A stretch of 64,000 nucleotides of DNA from Nitrososphaeria archaeon. GTDB taxonomy: Archaea; Thermoproteota; Nitrososphaeria; Conexivisphaerales; DTJL01. The notes below the pieces were generated by a model, which was given only the letters and a program-made list of their open reading frames with translations, was not told where the DNA came from and searched no databases. How positions within the stretch are numbered: position 1 is the first letter of the stretch; each line of letters begins with the position of its first letter. Below, in pieces: positions 62,599 through 64,000 of the stretch. The stretch lies in assembly GCA_029775965.1 (NCBI GenBank), contig JARVJU010000001.1, positions 1 to 64,000 on the forward strand. The letters run 5' to 3'. A program made the translations under genes and the position numbers.

Positions 62599-63241
62599 CA
62601 AAAGGAATACCTATATCCTTCACAACTATTATCCCTGAAGCGTCAGGCCTCATAGACAACCCTGGCTTTGACGCATGAAGTGTAACAGTGATATCTGCCC
62701 TGACGAAAAGGCCATTATCTTCTCCAGTATCCGGGTCGATTCCTGAGGGAATATCTACAGAAATTACTGAAGCTGTAGATGAGTTGATCAGCTTTATGAT
62801 ACTGGCATAAGGCTCTTTTATCTCCCCTTTTATCCCTGTACCAAATATACCATCTATTATTATGTCAGCATCTTCAAACATCTTGCGAACCGTATCAGGT
62901 ATATTTGTGTCTAAAACTTCTATGATTTTCATTTTTCTGCAAAGATTCTTTGCTATCCTCCACTGTGTCCTTGCCTCTTCTGTCTTTACAGCATCTACAG
63001 TGGTGCCCAAGCATATGGCAGACACATCAGCTTTGGCACAAAGGTGTCTTGCTGCAGAAATACAGTCGCCTCCGTTATTGCCCGGACCGCATACAGCAAG
63101 AATCCCTGGATTGAAAGAAGGTTCATAAATTTCTGATATTAGATCCCCTATTGCCTTCCCTGCATTCTCCATCATCAATAGCCTATTCAATCCTCCTTCT
63201 TCTGCCATTTCTTCAATCTTTTTCATTTCTTGAGATTTCAT
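62585..63241 (-). CDS. nnrE: NAD(P)H-hydrate epimerase (YjeF N-terminal domain)
   Basis: This 218-residue protein has the NnrE signatures GPGNNGGDCISAARHL (about 51-66), FGTGIKGEI and VDIPSGIDPDTG. It interconverts damaged R and S forms of hydrated NAD(P)H. Many archaea fuse this domain with the ADP-dependent dehydratase; here it stands alone, so the dehydratase must be elsewhere. It lies 16 bp after the Nif3-like gene, likely in one operon. Confidence 0.9.
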   Translation of the reverse strand: MKSQEMKKIEEMAEEGGLNRLLMMENAGKAIGDLISEIYEPSFNPGILAVCGPGNNGGDCISAARHLCAKADVSAICLGTTVDAVKTEEARTQWRIAKNLCRKMKIIEVLDTNIPDTVRKMFEDADIIIDGIFGTGIKGEIKEPYASIIKLINSSTASVISVDIPSGIDPDTGEDNGLFVRADITVTLHASKPGLSMRPDASGIIVVKDIGIPFATGQ

Positions 63242-63257
63242 GAAGCTAACCCCTCTG

Positions 63258-64000
63258 TCACCTCAGTATACCGATTGTAACAGGTTTTATCCCATGCCTT
63301 TCTATCTCATCCAGATACGCATTTATCCCTACTGAATCTCCAGGTTCATGTCCTAGAAGCAATAGATTCTTTCCATTCAAAGATTTATCCTCTCTTATCT
63401 TCTTTAGCTCCTCAAAATCTATATGCATGTAGACAAGCGTGTCGATTCCAGCCTGGAAGTATTTCTTTGCTATTTCGTATCCCCCGTTTGTTCCAGCTGC
63501 CATAGCTAGAAATGTTTTGCCTCTCTTTGCATCATGATCGCCAAGCACAACGATCGGATTGACCTTGGATAAGGTGAACTCCTTAAGAGTAGATAATGAC
63601 TTTATGACATCTGCAACTCTTGGCCCAGATTCATCTATCTTTTCCTGTATAATCTTCCTCCCAACTTCATCAAGAGGTAGATGAATATTCATAAGCGGCA
63701 TTCTCAGGTGTAGTGCAGATTCAACCACCTGGCTATATATTGAGGTATGAGCGCTCAGCATACTTTTTTCTGCCAAAAGCCGAACCTGCTGCTCGAAGTC
63801 ACTTGCCCCGACATGGGATAAAAATTCCGAATGTCTTGATATCACACTGTGGAAGTTTAGATGACTTATTCCTAAAGGGTGATGCGCTATGACACCATCG
63901 CATCCCAGCTCTCTGGCAAGCAGTATTTCTCCAACTCCTACATTAATAGCTACCAATGGCCTTTCACTATCCCCTGCAACATGAACCATGCTGTCTTCAG
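63258..64000 (-). CDS. Nif3-like family protein (5' end outside window)
   Basis: The frame is open through the right edge; reading codons beyond the 63989 ATG gives EDS-MVHVAGD with no stop, so the true start lies outside. The metal-site segment GVIAHHPLGISH (about 34-45 of the visible part) and the C-terminal LLLLGHEPGDSVG fit the NIF3/YbgI family of dinuclear-metal proteins, of unknown biochemical role. It is followed by the NAD(P)HX epimerase. Confidence 0.7.
   Translation of the reverse strand, partial: EDSMVHVAGDSERPLVAINVGVGEILLARELGCDGVIAHHPLGISHLNFHSVISRHSEFLSHVGASDFEQQVRLLAEKSMLSAHTSIYSQVVESALHLRMPLMNIHLPLDEVGRKIIQEKIDESGPRVADVIKSLSTLKEFTLSKVNPIVVLGDHDAKRGKTFLAMAAGTNGGYEIAKKYFQAGIDTLVYMHIDFEELKKIREDKSLNGKNLLLLGHEPGDSVGINAYLDEIERHGIKPVTIGILR

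Overview
The window is archaeal chromosome. It carries a 20S proteasome alpha subunit, SBDS, the exosome core Rrp4-Rrp41-Rrp42, eL43, a KEOPS Pcc1, prefoldin beta, MCM and GINS, RFC small and large subunits, Hel308, a short XPF nuclease, a digeranylgeranylglyceryl-phosphate-synthase-like UbiA enzyme, RtcB and EF-2. Many starts are TTG or GTG, and several starts lie about 25 nt after a TATA box (leaderless genes). The short XPF without a helicase, the AN1-finger/site-2-protease fusion and the SBDS-exosome-eL43-Pcc1-prefoldin order point to the TACK group. A thaumarchaeote-like lineage is my best guess, by inference only. No ammonia-oxidation or methanogenesis genes are present.

Region 1 (1-16.86 kb) is accessory DNA, best read as a decaying integrative element. 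It ends at a tRNA-Gly(CCC) gene, with a frameshifted tyrosine integrase lying against the tRNA 3' end. From left to right it holds: a very large two-P-loop STAND-like NTPase whose C-terminal TPR array is coded by almost identical 102-bp DNA repeats and runs off the window; a frameshifted orphan cas6; a mini type IV secretion/conjugation set (PrgI-like, VirB4-like ATPase, VirB6/TrbL-like membrane protein) with small zinc-ribbon genes; short direct repeats beside a three-way-junction inverted-repeat structure; a ParB-like operon with an operator-like divergent promoter; and a graveyard of broken genes (TnpB, ABC permease, surface protein, integrase).

Region 2 (17.3-26.8 kb) is housekeeping: a HExxH protein, moaC-moaB, psmA, then a tight cluster running from a DedA protein through SBDS, exosome, eL43, Pcc1 and prefoldin to a DHH phosphoesterase. 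It couples protein turnover, ribosome maturation, RNA decay and tRNA modification.

Region 3 (26.8-33.9 kb) has an ECF transporter core (A1-A2-T), an MtnA-family isomerase, citrate synthase, a PPOX-like flavoprotein and a thiolase. Two orphan hairpins resembling the ends of IS200/IS605 (TnpB omega-RNA) elements lie between these genes.

Region 4 (33.9-51.7 kb) is a replication, repair and RNA-processing hub: hisS-rfcS on the minus strand; GINS-MCM-Hel308-asparagine-synthase-like on the plus strand; and XPF-RfcL-UbiA-EndA-RtcB on the minus strand. The MCM reading frame is interrupted by five inteins, each set into a conserved ATPase motif; two are Ser1 mini-inteins and the three larger ones have degenerate endonuclease motifs.

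Region 5 (51.8-64 kb) carries acyl-CoA genes (two crotonase-fold proteins, a second thiolase, 3-hydroxyacyl-CoA dehydrogenase), a GNAT protein, a diiron carboxylate protein, EF-2 with an intein in its GTPase P-loop, an AN1-zinc-finger/site-2-protease fusion, an NAD(P)HX epimerase and a partial Nif3-like protein.
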